Below, piece by piece: positions 19,610 through 29,008 of a DNA stretch of 64,000 bases; position 1 is the stretch's first letter; every line of letters starts with the position of its first letter. The position numbers and the translations under genes are program-made. This DNA comes from Hexactinellida sp. DTS-2022 (Eukaryota > Porifera > Hexactinellida), in NCBI GenBank assembly GCA_028753945.1, contig JAPNXP010000016.1, forward strand, positions 1,706,001 through 1,770,000, in the 5' to 3' direction. Under the pieces are notes generated by a model. It was not told the origin of the DNA. It saw only the letters and a list, made by a program, of their open reading frames with translations, and did no database searches.

Positions 19610-19918
19610 TACACTGTACAGTCACTCCCCCAATAAGTTCTCACAATTAAGAAGAGTCGTCTTAATTATTATAAACAATGAAAACATAAGAAACTCTAGG
19701 GTAGATAAACAAGGTTGCAACCGAATAGTTCAATATTCTAGTTAAATCAGTATTCGGTTGAAGCGGATTAAACCTTGCAATAAGAGTATTTAATAAGAGT
19801 AACAAATCATCATTAATTTGGGAACATATTGAAAACATAAGTAAAATACACAAAGTATAGTAAAAGACACGTGATGAGTTTAATAAAACTAGCAGCACGA
19901 CAGTTCCTAACCACAGCA

Positions 19919-20314
19919 TTACTGGGGCTGAGGTGGGTAGTACACCTGTCCCATTGGAATGGGAGCCGCCGTTTGCACTGGCTGGGGGTATCCGGGGTAG
20001 AACTGTTGTACGGGCACGCTTGGTTGTACAGGCACGCTTGGTGCTGGCTGGAACATATCTTGCGGACGATTTTTCTTTCCCTTCTTCTTCCCCTTCGAAT
20101 AAGCGAACTTAACAATATACACCGATAAGGCCACGAGGAATAGGATAAGACTGCCCGAGCAGCAACAACAGGCCACGGCCATGAATGTGGTTGTGCCTAT
20201 AAAGCAAGCGGTGCTACAGCTGTCTCTGTAGGAATAAGAATAGTACTGAGCCGCGCCTGTAGACACCTGGCACGCGAGGAGCAGCAGCGACAGCAGGCGT
20301 CTGAGGGAAGTCAT
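19919..20314 (-). CDS. Tyr/Cys-rich single-pass membrane protein 2 (CYYR/Shisa-like architecture)
   Basis: A 131-residue paralogue of the protein at 17,759-18,205. It has a signal peptide (residues 1-21), a shorter tyrosine patch (YYSYSYRDSC), the same Cys block (STACFIGTTTFMAVACCCC), one transmembrane helix, the same basic stop (KGKKKGKK) and a Pro/Gln tail that ends in PPQPQ. Proline-tyrosine runs such as FYPGYPQP and VYYPPQP could contact WW or SH3 domains; that is inference. The identical order of segments and adjacency indicate tandem duplication. Function not known. Confidence 0.65.
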   Translation of the reverse strand: MTSLRRLLSLLLLACQVSTGAAQYYSYSYRDSCSTACFIGTTTFMAVACCCCSGSLILFLVALSVYIVKFAYSKGKKKGKKNRPQDMFQPAPSVPVQPSVPVQQFYPGYPQPVQTAAPIPMGQVYYPPQPQ

Positions 20315-20391
20315 GCTATGATGTCAGTGAGTGATAGGAAATAATTATTAATCAACCTATATTGTTCGTTTATCGGGAGATTTGTGGAATA

Positions 20392-20778
20392 CAGTATAAC
20401 TCGGTTATAACGTACGGTAATGTACCTGAGTAAGTACTTCGGTTTAGTCGTACCACTGTTTTCTAACCAAGGTTATTAAGCAGTTGTGTAGTTCTATGTA
20501 AAGTAAACTCGGTTAAAATACTTAATTATTTTCCTTATTTACTTATTGTAAACAGTAGAGCCTCTGAACAACGGACACCTTGGGACCGGAACCGTTGTCC
20601 GTTATTTAGAGGTTGTCCGCTATTTAGAGGTTGCTTTTCTATTAGACATATATGCTAAATAAATAAATCCGTGCCACGAGGGTTGTCCGCTATTTGGAGT
20701 GTCCGTTATGGGAGGCTCCACTGTAGTACATACTTATTTTCCATTCCCAAGGGGGCACGTTATAACCGAGTTATACTG
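20392..20778. mobile_element. MITE, CAGTATAACTCGGTTATAAC family, split by a second MITE
   Basis: The ends are CAGTATAACTCGGTTATAAC and CACGTTATAACCGAGTTATACTG, with TA flanks. A different element occupies 20,553-20,723. The outer element alone would be about 215 bp. Confidence 0.82.
20553..20723. mobile_element. MITE nested in the previous element, CAGTAGAGCCTCTGAACAAC family
   Basis: The ends are CAGTAGAGCCTCTGAACAAC and GTTATGGGAGGCTCCACTG. It is full of GTCCGTTATTTAGAGG and GTCCGCTATTTGGAG words. A near-identical copy in the opposite orientation is at 42,157-42,343. The stretch 20,780-21,370 is AT-rich with no gene seen. Confidence 0.85.
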
Positions 20779-21372
20779 TATAATGTATTCAGGAATTATT
20801 TGGATTAGTAAAATTGATGTTAGCAAAGGTGCCAGCCGAATAGTCGCGAGGCCACAATTAACAATAACCGCGAAATATTGTGGATACACACAATCTATGT
20901 CCAATCTTACTTTCCAGGAAAAAGCATAACTTTCTCACTTATTATTTGTTCTTATGTAGTTCATTTTCTGTGCAAAAAAAGTTATGAATTTTGCTATAAT
21001 ATACGTACATACTTAGATATTACTTATCATATTAGATTATCATAGCCAATTCTGATAATTAAATTGGGATTAACACTTATGTCTGCTGATGTATGGCTGG
21101 GTTACAGACGTACGAAAAACAATTCGCAGACATAAGAATCTGCAGTTACATCCCTGCTAGAATCATATTCACAGATAATACAAGTTACGTACATACTGGG
21201 CAAGACCTTTGGTTAATTTCACAGATTACGTACAATTAGAATTCATTACATTCAATGAATTCAGCATTAGTAACACTAGTAATAAAGAACAGTACTGACA
21301 ATAATAAGTTAGGTTAGCAGTAAATAGAGTCACGATCATTCATTAAATAACAATAATGAATGCCCATACGAT

Positions 21373-22227
21373 TCAATAGAACCCACTATTGTGTTGGATC
21401 TGGACGTGTCCCCCCGCGGGCAGGCTCTGCTCTCCGTGAAACACTTCTACTTTCTCAACGCCGTTCTTTACCGTTCGTCGCACAGTCTCCTGCTTCCCAT
21501 TCACAACCGTGGTCGTGGTGGAGACGGAGTTAACGCCCGCGCCGCCGCCGCCGCCGAAGGAGCCGCTGAAGGAGCTGCTCTGGCAGAACACGCCGCCCTG
21601 CCCCTGGGGCGGGTGGGAGGCGCCGTACAGGGACGGCTGCATGAACCCCGGGAACCCCATCTGCATAGCGAAGGGGTCCCTCTGGGCGGGGACAGAGCGG
21701 TGGCCTCGCTTGTCCCGGTTGAAGAATGGATCGGTTGCAAACACGGAACTATGCGCGCCAAAGTGATTGGAGAAGAACGGGTCGTTAGCGAACATATCCC
21801 CGTGGCCGTGGGAGAATGGAGAAGAAGCCCCAAAGAACTCCCGGAATATGTCCTGCGGGGATCTGAACATGAAGTCCGGGAAAGAATTGAAATCTCCCGA
21901 GTCTCCCTCTGCGTATCCCTGGTGCATGCCGACGCCCTCCAGGCCCTCCGCCCCGTAGCGGTCGTAGACCTCCTTCTTCTGCGGGTCCGAGAGCACGTCG
22001 TACGCGCGGGAGATCAGCTTGAACATGTGCTCAGCCTCCGGGCTGTCCTTGTTCTTGTCCGGATGGAACTTGAGAGCTAGCTTCCGGTAGGCCTTCTTTA
22101 TCTCCTCAGGCGAGGCGGCCCCGCCCACTCCCAGCAGCTCGTAGTAGTCCAGGGGCTCTGCGCTGGGCTTGCTGTGCTGCTTACGGCTTCTGCTCATCAC
22201 AGCTATAATCAACCGAACAGGTAACAA
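21373..22227 (-). CDS. DNAJB6-type Hsp40 co-chaperone
   Basis: A single-exon, 284-residue class B J-protein. The J domain (about residues 27-93) has the Hsp70-stimulating HPD in [11 protein letters not shown] and ends in [15 protein letters not shown] Gly/Phe-rich middle follows ([31 protein letters not shown]). Near the C terminus, [19 protein letters not shown] and NGVEKVEVF match the DNAJB2/DNAJB6/DNAJB8 pattern of a Ser/Thr-rich stretch followed by a short beta-rich segment. Such proteins recruit Hsp70 and hold aggregation-prone clients. Met-11 (MSRSRK) is a likelier start than Met-1, because the first ten residues are hydrophobic and not family-like. The gene is GC-rich compared with its flanks, which gives long spurious frames on the opposite strand. 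Confidence 0.88.
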   Translation of the reverse strand: MLPVRLIIAVMSRSRKQHSKPSAEPLDYYELLGVGGAASPEEIKKAYRKLALKFHPDKNKDSPEAEHMFKLISRAYDVLSDPQKKEVYDRYGAEGLEGVGMHQGYAEGDSGDFNSFPDFMFRSPQDIFREFFGASSPFSHGHGDMFANDPFFSNHFGAHSSVFATDPFFNRDKRGHRSVPAQRDPFAMQMGFPGFMQPSLYGASHPPQGQGGVFCQSSSFSGSFGGGGGAGVNSVSTTTTVVNGKQETVRRTVKNGVEKVEVFHGEQSLPAGGHVQIQHNSGFY

Positions 22228-22294
22228 TTCATAACAATACTAATAACTGATAAGAAATACCAATCGAGCGGCTTTCCCGTTGTCTAGTATACTA

Positions 22295-22378
22295 CAGTGG
22301 ATGCCGGTTATAAGCATATCGTCGGGAACTGCACTTAATGTGCTTATAACCGCATGTTCTTATAACCGACATCTACTG
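22295..22378. mobile_element. MITE, CAGTGGATGCCGGTTATAAG family, copy 2 (84 bp)
   Basis: A compact internally deleted copy: CAGTGGATGCCGGTTATAAG at the left, TATAACCGACATCTACTG at the right, TA on both sides. It lies 70 bp upstream of the DNAJB6-like start. Confidence 0.88.
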
Positions 22379-22754
22379 TATTGGTTTATAACTTTATATA
22401 TGGTTAGCTAACCAAGTTCGAGGAGCACGGGAGATAAATGCATAAATGGCCTGAGGCGGCGGCTCTGTAAAGAAAGTGGAAGGTGGATAGGAAATTTAGT
22501 AGAAGTGGTCAGTCATAGCCATTTCTTACAAATGAATCTACCAGAATATGCATAATCAGTTTATCTAATGTGGGTTGAATTTATCAATTGTTTAAATGCA
22601 GTGAAGTGAAACTTCTGTCCCGCGTAACTCGTACAATGCAATTTTTATTAATTGGAAACTATAAAGTTACCGTCCTGCTTGTAAATAAATAATTATAATT
22701 TTTCTGATATCATAAAAGTAAATATTTAATCAATCGAATCTTGCAATTAACTAT

Positions 22755-23039
22755 AGTCAGGTTCTTTTAAAATATGAATGTTACAGTTTATGGACGTGCC
22801 TGGTGTATCCGCGTGCACACCAGGACTTTCTTCTGGCGTGCACGCGGATACACCAGGACTTTCCATAAACTGCAACATGAACATTCAAGATACCAAATTG
22901 TGTTCATAATAAGAGAATTCACTAAATTAAATACAAACCCTAAGTAAGTTGCTAAGTTGGGAGCATAAGGCTTGTTCAAAATAAAAGGATGAGCATATAA
23001 AGCAGACGAAATATTCTTCATAATAAACAGACCTGACTG
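22755..23039. mobile_element. MITE, AGTCAGGTTCTTTTAAAAT family, carrying a palindrome
   Basis: The ends are AGTCAGGTTCTTTTAAAATA and AATAAACAGACCTGACTGG. Inside, 22,776-22,886 is a second inverted repeat: GAATGTTACAGTTTATGGAC on the left matches its inverse on the right, with GTGTATCCGCGTGCAC and its inverse near the centre. The central arms duplicate ACACCAGGACTTTC. This looks like a hairpin element inserted in, or formed within, a MITE. Confidence 0.75.
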
Positions 23040-23263
23040 GTATAATGAAAATGAAGACCCAAATTAATAGAAATAAGTTTAAAGTTTGGGCAACATTTAA
23101 TAAACTTATTATACTTAGTTATCAATTAACAATAAGCATATTTACTTATGGAGATATTTATACGGTAATTGATTGTTTTGTTCAATTAATTATTAATTTT
23201 AGAACAAAGTTCATGAATTAGAATTTCTAGAACATTCGAACTAATGAGATTAGTCATAACATA

Positions 23264-23790
23264 TTAAGAGTATATAAACTCAACCTAATACAAACCCTAT
23301 GCAAGTTGTTAATTGGGACCATAGGGCTTTGTTCATAATAAAAAGTATATCAAACGAAACGGACGAAAAACTGTTCACAATAAGCACACCTGACTGTACA
23401 TACAATTAATTGATAACTAAGCTTTGAGAAATTATCTAACAAGAATAATTTGAGGTGGCAAGAGTTAAAGTATAAACAATGGATAAACAGACATAATATA
23501 CGATTTTGAATCGATATAATAGCCATACACTCCATACCCAGTGTTCTTGTAGGATTTTGATTAGAGGGCAATTTTTTTAAATTAATGTAAATTAGATTCT
23601 GACAGTATCAAATGAGTTGCCTAAATTATAGTGCATTCGCACAAAATAATTGGAGTATATGGGCCATTCAAACTGATGTATAATTTCAGGAATTTAACAT
23701 TAAATAACGACTTCCAAGGGGAGGGGTTAACCAATGTGTGACAAACCATCCTATTTATATTACAAAACGGGCCAAAAGGCGTGGCATATG
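23264..23790. repeat. Direct repeat, copy A (copy B at 32,660-32,978)
   Basis: TAAACTCAACCTAATACAAA to GATAACTAAGCTTTGAGAAA (23,273-23,433) recurs almost unchanged at 32,668-32,825. After about 200 bp missing from copy B, ACAAAATAATTGGAGTATA to GGCGTGGCATATG (23,640-23,790) recurs at 32,825-32,976. The two copies bracket the RanBP2-like locus. Confidence 0.85.
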
Positions 23791-23892
23791 CCCACACTCG
23801 TATCTAGGGTAATATGAGCTCAGGGTGATATAACGGGAGTTCACTGTATGTAATTTAAGTATATTTAGTGAATAACAATACAGTAGAAGTTC

Positions 23893-23965
23893 CAGTGGCG
23901 GCGCTACGGGGGGGCAAGGGGGGACTCGAGCCCCCACTTTTCGGGTGAGCCCCCCCCGGAGCTGC
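23893..23965. mobile_element. Transposon end, CAGTGGCGGCGCTACGGGGG type
   Basis: This G-run end followed by GAGCCCCC and GAGCCCCCCCCGG truncates the last RanBP2-like repeat unit on its 3' side. Similar fragments, ending CGCCACTG, are at 31,627-31,695 and 49,380-49,420. The family is not identified. Confidence 0.5.
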
Positions 23966-24304
23966 AATGGAATATCATCTTCTCCAGTTCTCAGATCTTG
24001 AATCTCTGGCAGCTGTACGATGGGTTGGAAGTCTGCGTCGGGCTCGCTGTCTGCAGGTTCTCCCCCCGCCTGAGGGCCATCGGTTGCTGAAGGAGTAGGA
24101 GTAGGAGTAGGAGTAGGATTCAGGAAAGTGCCTGCGGGGGTGGAGGAGAACAGCTGTCCATGTTCCTGACTGCTAAATCTAAACCCAGGAAGAGCTCCCA
24201 TCCCGAAAGTAGATTTAGAACTCTTCTCTGGCGTAGATGCTGCGATGTTTTCTGATTGGACTGTGGTGGTACTAGTCGCGTGTGTCTTCGATTTTAAAAT
24301 ACAA

Positions 24305-24720
24305 TCCTGCATGACAGTATTAAATTTCTGAGAGGCTGCACTAGTATTAAAGCGGACTATAAACTTAGTTGTCTTGGGTTGGTCTTCTGGCTTGTTGACA
24401 GTCCAACACCATGAGTTGCGATTCTTGCTTATCTTGTATTGCTTGTATTCACAAATCTCGCGTACCTTGATGTCGAATAGAACCGCGCCTTCCTTCTCGA
24501 GAATTGTTCTATATTGCGCTCTGTCAGAATCGCATACAATTCCAATTCTTATACTCCTAAAATCGTGTATTTTCTTATTTTCGTTCACGGTAAGAGAAGT
24601 CTGCAGACTTCTCTTACCGTGAACGAAAATAAGAAAATACACGATATACACGAAATACACGTCTGTTCCTCAAATAGGATTTGCTCCCTCGAGCTGCTGG
24701 TTATTCTCAGCGGACCCTTC
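24305..24720 (-). pseudogene. Ran-binding domain unit 5, divergent, with palindrome at its start
   Basis: EQILFEEQT begins a domain whose first strands are replaced by an 84-bp palindrome. It continues IRIGIVCDSDRAQYRTILEK, NSWCWTVNKPEDQPKTTKF and FNTSAASQKFNTVMQDC, recognisable but weak RanBD1 motifs. The linker after it (24,075-23,966) nearly repeats the DNA at 25,375-25,265, indicating recent unit duplication, then stops at a transposon end. Confidence 0.65.
24562..24645. repeat. Perfect 84-bp palindrome, no spacer
   Basis: Centred on CTGCAG at 24,603/24,604. The arm TCGTGTATTTTCTTATTTTC and onward is exactly inverted on the other side. It lies within Ran-binding unit 5. Confidence 0.95.
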
Positions 24721-24924
24721 GAGTCACGAGCGGGCTCGTTCTCGGAAGCGTTGGGCTGCTTCGGCCCAAAAGCCATCAGGAAGGGAGGCTGAGCGGATAG
24801 CGCAGATGGTTGCCCATGGGCGTAGATTGCTTCTGGGGAGAAGAAAGGTTGAGAGGCATGTCAGATGAAGGTTTTAGTCGCGTTGAGTGCTTGAGAATTT
24901 GAGAATTGAGATTATCCAAAGCTA

Positions 24925-25275
24925 GAAGAGATGAAACACATCTGTCAAAAACTAGCTTGAACTCGTTTGCGACATCGGGTTTCTTGAATTTAACCATTAG
25001 AATCTCTGGTCGAGGTTCCTCTTCGGAGGAATCAGAAGCGGTGTGCCAGAGCAAAAAATTCTCAGATTTCTGAACAGGCTTAAGAACCATTATTGACGTG
25101 ATAAAATGATTACAACATAGCTTTTTCACTTGAGAACGACGCATAATTATGCGGTACTTTTCAGTGTCCTTGTTGTAGAGGATCTTAATATCTCCCCTAC
25201 CCCTCTCTTTCCACTGATTATCGTATAATCGGAACAAAACCGTGTATATATTAAACAGCTCCTCTTCCCCTCTTC
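24925..25275 (-). pseudogene. Ran-binding domain unit 4, one frameshift at a G-run
   Basis: The linker DADFKPIGQLAEIQDLRTGE is followed by a lost base in GAGGGGAAG (about 25,213), after which the domain reads FRLYDNQWKERGRGDIKILY, RRSQVKKLCCNHFI, ENFLLWHTASDSSEEEPRP and FKKPDVANEFKLVFDRC. The downstream tail has another shift at about 24,805. Confidence 0.8.
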
Positions 25276-25959
25276 TCCAGTTCTCAGATCTTGAATCTCT
25301 GCCAGCTGTCCTATGGGTTTGAAGTCTGCGTCGGGCTCGCTGTCTGCAGGTTCTCCCCCCGCCTCCGAGCTAGCGGCAAACAGAGGTCTCGCATAGGACT
25401 TGAAGGGATTTCCTTGACAGGAGAAACCTGGTGCAGTGTCAGATTGAGCTAACTTTGTGAACGAAATTGCCCCGTCCACATGAGGGCCAAACAGAGATGG
25501 TTTGACTATCTCCTGTTTCGACTCATAAGTTGAATCGTCCTCGCTGGCGCTGGCATCTCTAAGCATACTTTTTACATCCTCCGCAGCTCGAGGCTGCTCC
25601 GGAGTGACAGTATCTTTCTCGTAGATGATATCAAAGTAGTCATTGCAACCACGACAGCCCGGACAAGGGGACTTGTCTTCGTACGAAAAGAAGTACCTGG
25701 GCAGTTGGTACTGCTGTAATGGCTATCTTCGCTGGAGTGGGTTCATAGGCACAAACAAATATGACGTCATCTGTGGCTAAGTCTGCATTATCAGCTGGGG
25801 GTGCGTGCTCCGCGCCCCGACAGCTGTTAGCTTCATTCTTCGAACTAGTGTCTGGAGTTTTGTCGTCTTTAGTGTCGGGTACGATATCCGCTACGTCTGT
25901 TGTTGTTGGTGTTGTTGTTGGTGAGGTACTACAAGTTGGAACTAAAGTGCGGTTCATTA

Positions 25960-26310
25960 ATTCCAATTGGCAATCCTCAAATGTTTCTCTGAATTCATTC
26001 GCAGTATCTGGAGTGTCGAAACGAGCGCTGAATCGCTCGTTTTGCGGAGTCTCTTCACTCGAGTCATCGGCTGCGTCCCAGACACAAGTTCTCTCATCGT
26101 TATCGAGGAGTCCTAGTTTAATGTCTGCGGTTACGAAGTGCCTGCAGCATATACTCCCCCGGGCTCTCTTCGCATTTCCACCCTGTACTTGCCAGTCTGT
26201 TGATTGTGAAATATCTTCAGATCTCCCTCGCCTCGCTGCTTCCATTCCAAACTACCTATTGTGTGCAGTGCAGCTCTCCGACTGAACAGCACTTTCTCGT
26301 CTCTCGCTGC
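25960..26310 (-). pseudogene. Ran-binding domain unit 3, one frameshift
   Basis: EKVLFSRRAALHTIGSLEWK, QRGEGDLKIFHN and YRVEMRRE lead to a one-base shift at about 26,165 in a CCCGGGGG run, then SICCRHFVTADIKL, CVWDAADDSSEETPQ and FDTPDTANEFRETFEDC. The downstream linker has one further shift (about 25,715, opposite sign) before PRYFFSYEDKSPCPGCRGC. Confidence 0.8.
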
Positions 26311-26361
26311 TCCTCTTGTAGCTTCTTTATTAGAGGAGCAGCAACCGGCGGATCTGGCACG

Positions 26362-26449
26362 TACGAATTTATTTACAAGGCCTGGGAAATCCGCTAATGA
26401 GGAGATCTCCTCATTAGCGGATTTCCCAGGCCTTGTAAATAAATTCGTA
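26362..26449. repeat. Perfect 88-bp palindrome, no spacer, inside coding sequence
   Basis: Centred on GGAGATCTCC at 26,405/26,406, every base from 26,362 to 26,449 pairs with its partner. It lies in the linker before Ran-binding unit 3 and both arms read in frame on the minus strand (TNLFTRPGKSANEE in one arm, SLADFPGLVNKF in the other). Confidence 0.95.
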
Positions 26450-26799
26450 GAACTCGTTTGAGTGAGAGATGAGAATGAAAAGTTTGCTAAGTTCCCTCCA
26501 AAAATAGACCCATACTTTACGGGTATCTCCTCTCTAGGTTGCATTTTAACTTCTGTGTTATTTTCGGGTATACTATCGTCAGAATCTTCGAGATCTTCGC
26601 AGCTTCGGCATCCTGGACATGCCGGTTTGTTCTCGTATAAATAGAAGCAATCTGGCAACATCAGTTCTCTCGCTCGCCTAATCTGATCCTCCGTTGGCTG
26701 ACTAACCGATATAATTATTACGTCATCCGTGGCGAAATCGGTTTTAGTGTCGGGACTAGGTTCTAGGACAGGCTCTGCCTTTCGTGGAGATTGCGATGT

Positions 26800-27690
26800 C
26801 TTTATTCCCAATCGGCATTGATTGAAGATATTTTCAAACTCGGCAGCAAATTCAGCTGTTTTGAATCTAGCCGCGAATTGTTCCGTCTGCTGAATCTCGA
26901 CTGAAAAGTCGGCAGGTGTGTACCAATTCATGGTCACCTCAGTGCTGCGAACTGAAACTGAATTAAAACTGTAACTGAATTAAAACTGAAATAGTTTTAG
27001 CGATTTTTCTAAACTGTAACTGTAACTATAACTGAAATGTATTTTCTCCAACTGAAATTAAATTTCATCAAATTCAATTCCGGTTTGCAGCACTAGTCAG
27101 GCGGCGCACAAAATGAATTTAGAAAACATGAAACTAGATTATGTTGTCTGCAGACCTTGGAATCTAGATAAACTACGAAATTGTACTAACTGTGGTAAAA
27201 ATTGTAACTGAAATGAAAATTGTAACTGAAATGAAAACTGTAACTGAATTAAAACTATAACTGAATTAAAACTGTAACTGAATTAAGAATGTAACTGAAA
27301 TGAAAACTGTAACTGTAACTGAATTAAAACTGGATCTGAAATGAAAACTGTAACTGTAACTGAATTAAAACTGTAACTGAAATGAAACTAAAACTGTAAC
27401 TGTAACTGTAACTGAATTGAATCAAATTTAATTCCAGTTCGCAGCACTAGTCACCTCACTATCTAATTTCTTTTGAACCCTCATGTCTTTAGTGATATAG
27501 TGATTACAACACAGCTTCTTTATTACGTCTCTTCTCATGATAATCCTGTTCTTGCCGGTCTCGGGGTTTCGGAGGATTTTAAGCTCGCCAATCCCTCTCA
27601 CCTTCCACCCTTTGTTCAGGAATCGATACAGCTTAGCGCGACGTAGGAATAGCACCTCTTCTTGCACCTCGCCTGTCGCAAACACCTTCA
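26800..27690 (-). pseudogene. Ran-binding domain unit 2, split by a MITE
   Basis: The first half (27,685-27,458) has EEVLFLRRAKLYRF, GWKVRGIGELKILRN and RRDVIKKLCCNHYI. A frameshift at about 27,691 separates it from the linker ETDRYFEPVVVLP. The second half resumes after the inserted element with WYTPADFSVEIQQTEQFAAR and EFAAEFENIFNQC. Removal of the insertion and one target copy restores continuity of the domain. Confidence 0.8.
26941..27449. mobile_element. hAT-like MITE with 8-bp target duplication inside a Ran-binding domain
   Basis: The ends AGTGCTGCGAACTG (left) and AGTTCGCAGCACTA (right) are inverted, and GTCACCTC is duplicated at 26,933-26,940 and 27,450-27,457. An 8-bp duplication with AGTG-type ends fits hAT transposons. 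The interior (27,190-27,420) is a run of AACTGTAACTGAATTAAA-like units. A related internal end occurs near 27,082-27,104, so it may be composite. Confidence 0.85.
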
Positions 27691-28084
27691 GCTCGGAAGT
27701 ACAACAACGGGCTCGAAATAACGGTCTGTTTCGTAGGAGGTATCTGGCGTGTTAGACTCCTCCGACTGAGTGCCATCGGTTGCCGAGCAGCTGGTTATTC
27801 TGAGAGGCCCCTTCGAGTCAAGAGCGCGCTCGTTCTTTGAAGTGTTAGATAGCACATTTGTGTCATAATCGGAGTCTGAAAAGCTCTGATTAAGCGGTCG
27901 ATTGAGAGACTGGGGATTGGATTGCTGCGGCCCGACACTCACCAAGAACGGAGGCTGAGCGAATAGGGGCACAAACTTTCCCAAAGGCGGAGATTCCTTC
28001 TGGGGAGAAGCATTGGAAGAAAGGCCGACAGACTTATCAGGAGCGATCTTCAAACGCATTGATGGCTTCAGTTTCAAAATCGGT

Positions 28085-28465
28085 TTACATTTGTTGACAA
28101 ATTCAACGAATTTTGATTCTTGATCTCAGGTGTTTTGAATAGTATAGCTAGGGTGAGAGACTCTGAGTCTGTCTGTTCAGAGAAGTCCGCGTGAGTAGAC
28201 CACCGGACACTCTTGTCGGTTTGAGGCTTCAGCTCAAGGGTGGAGAGAATGATGTGGTTACAGCACAGCTTCATACCTTTTTCTCGCCGCATTAGCAGGC
28301 GGAACTTGTGATCATTAGGCTGCCGCAGTACCTTCATCTCCCCGACCCCCCTCTCCACCCACTTGTCGTCTCGGTGCCGCAACAGCTTTCCTCTCCCGGA
28401 GAACAACACCGCCTCAGACTCCTCTCCGGTCTCCGTCCTCACTATTGGCAGGTTAACCAGAGCAT
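28085..28465 (-). pseudogene. Ran-binding domain unit 1, one frameshift
   Basis: EAVLFSGRGKLLRH, KWVERGVGEMKVLRQ, FRLLMRREKGMKLCCNH and ILFKTPEI are the successive RanBD1 motifs. After PEI, at about 28,125, the frame moves by one base into ESKFVEFVNKC, the domain's final helix. The WxxRGxG and RREK motifs that contact Ran are kept. Confidence 0.8.
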
Positions 28466-29008
28466 CGTGCTCCGCAGTGCATACAAAGTCTTCTGTATGA
28501 TCAGAGGTGTTTGCCTTGACAAGGGATCCAAGCGACTTGTCCTTCGAAGAGAGTGCCGGTTCGGTCGGCCCGCTGCCCGAAGCAGATAAATTCAGCTGGA
28601 AGGGCACACGGGTTGGTGCAGGCTGGCCACTGCCTGTTCCCATCAAACTGAGATTAGCGAATGGCTTACCTGACGTCTGGTCTGCATCCTGGAAGTTGGG
28701 ATTATTGTTAACAGAGAGCACCGGGCGGATGAGCTGTGTCTCTTCGCACTCGTACTCGAAATCCGCGCCTTGGTTGGGAATCTGTGGAAAGAGAACGTCT
28801 GAAGTCAGGTCCCCTTGATAGCTAGACTCCAGCAGTTGAGGGGTGTGTGGCTCTTGTTAGAAGAAGCAGAGTTTTGAATGATGGGGCCTGGGGCGTAGGA
28901 ATGTTGTCGAGGTCTTCCGGACGAAGTACAGCGTTTTCTGGATCTTTTGGGTTCTTGAATAGCACTTTTTGGTCTGTGAAGTAATACTGATTATTCTGAA
29001 CGATTCCC

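Noticed and set aside
21391-22080. Long frame on the + strand opposite the DNAJB6-like gene (229 residues)
   Set aside because: It is the antisense shadow of a GC-rich coding exon; composition is Arg/Val/Glu-rich without any domain.
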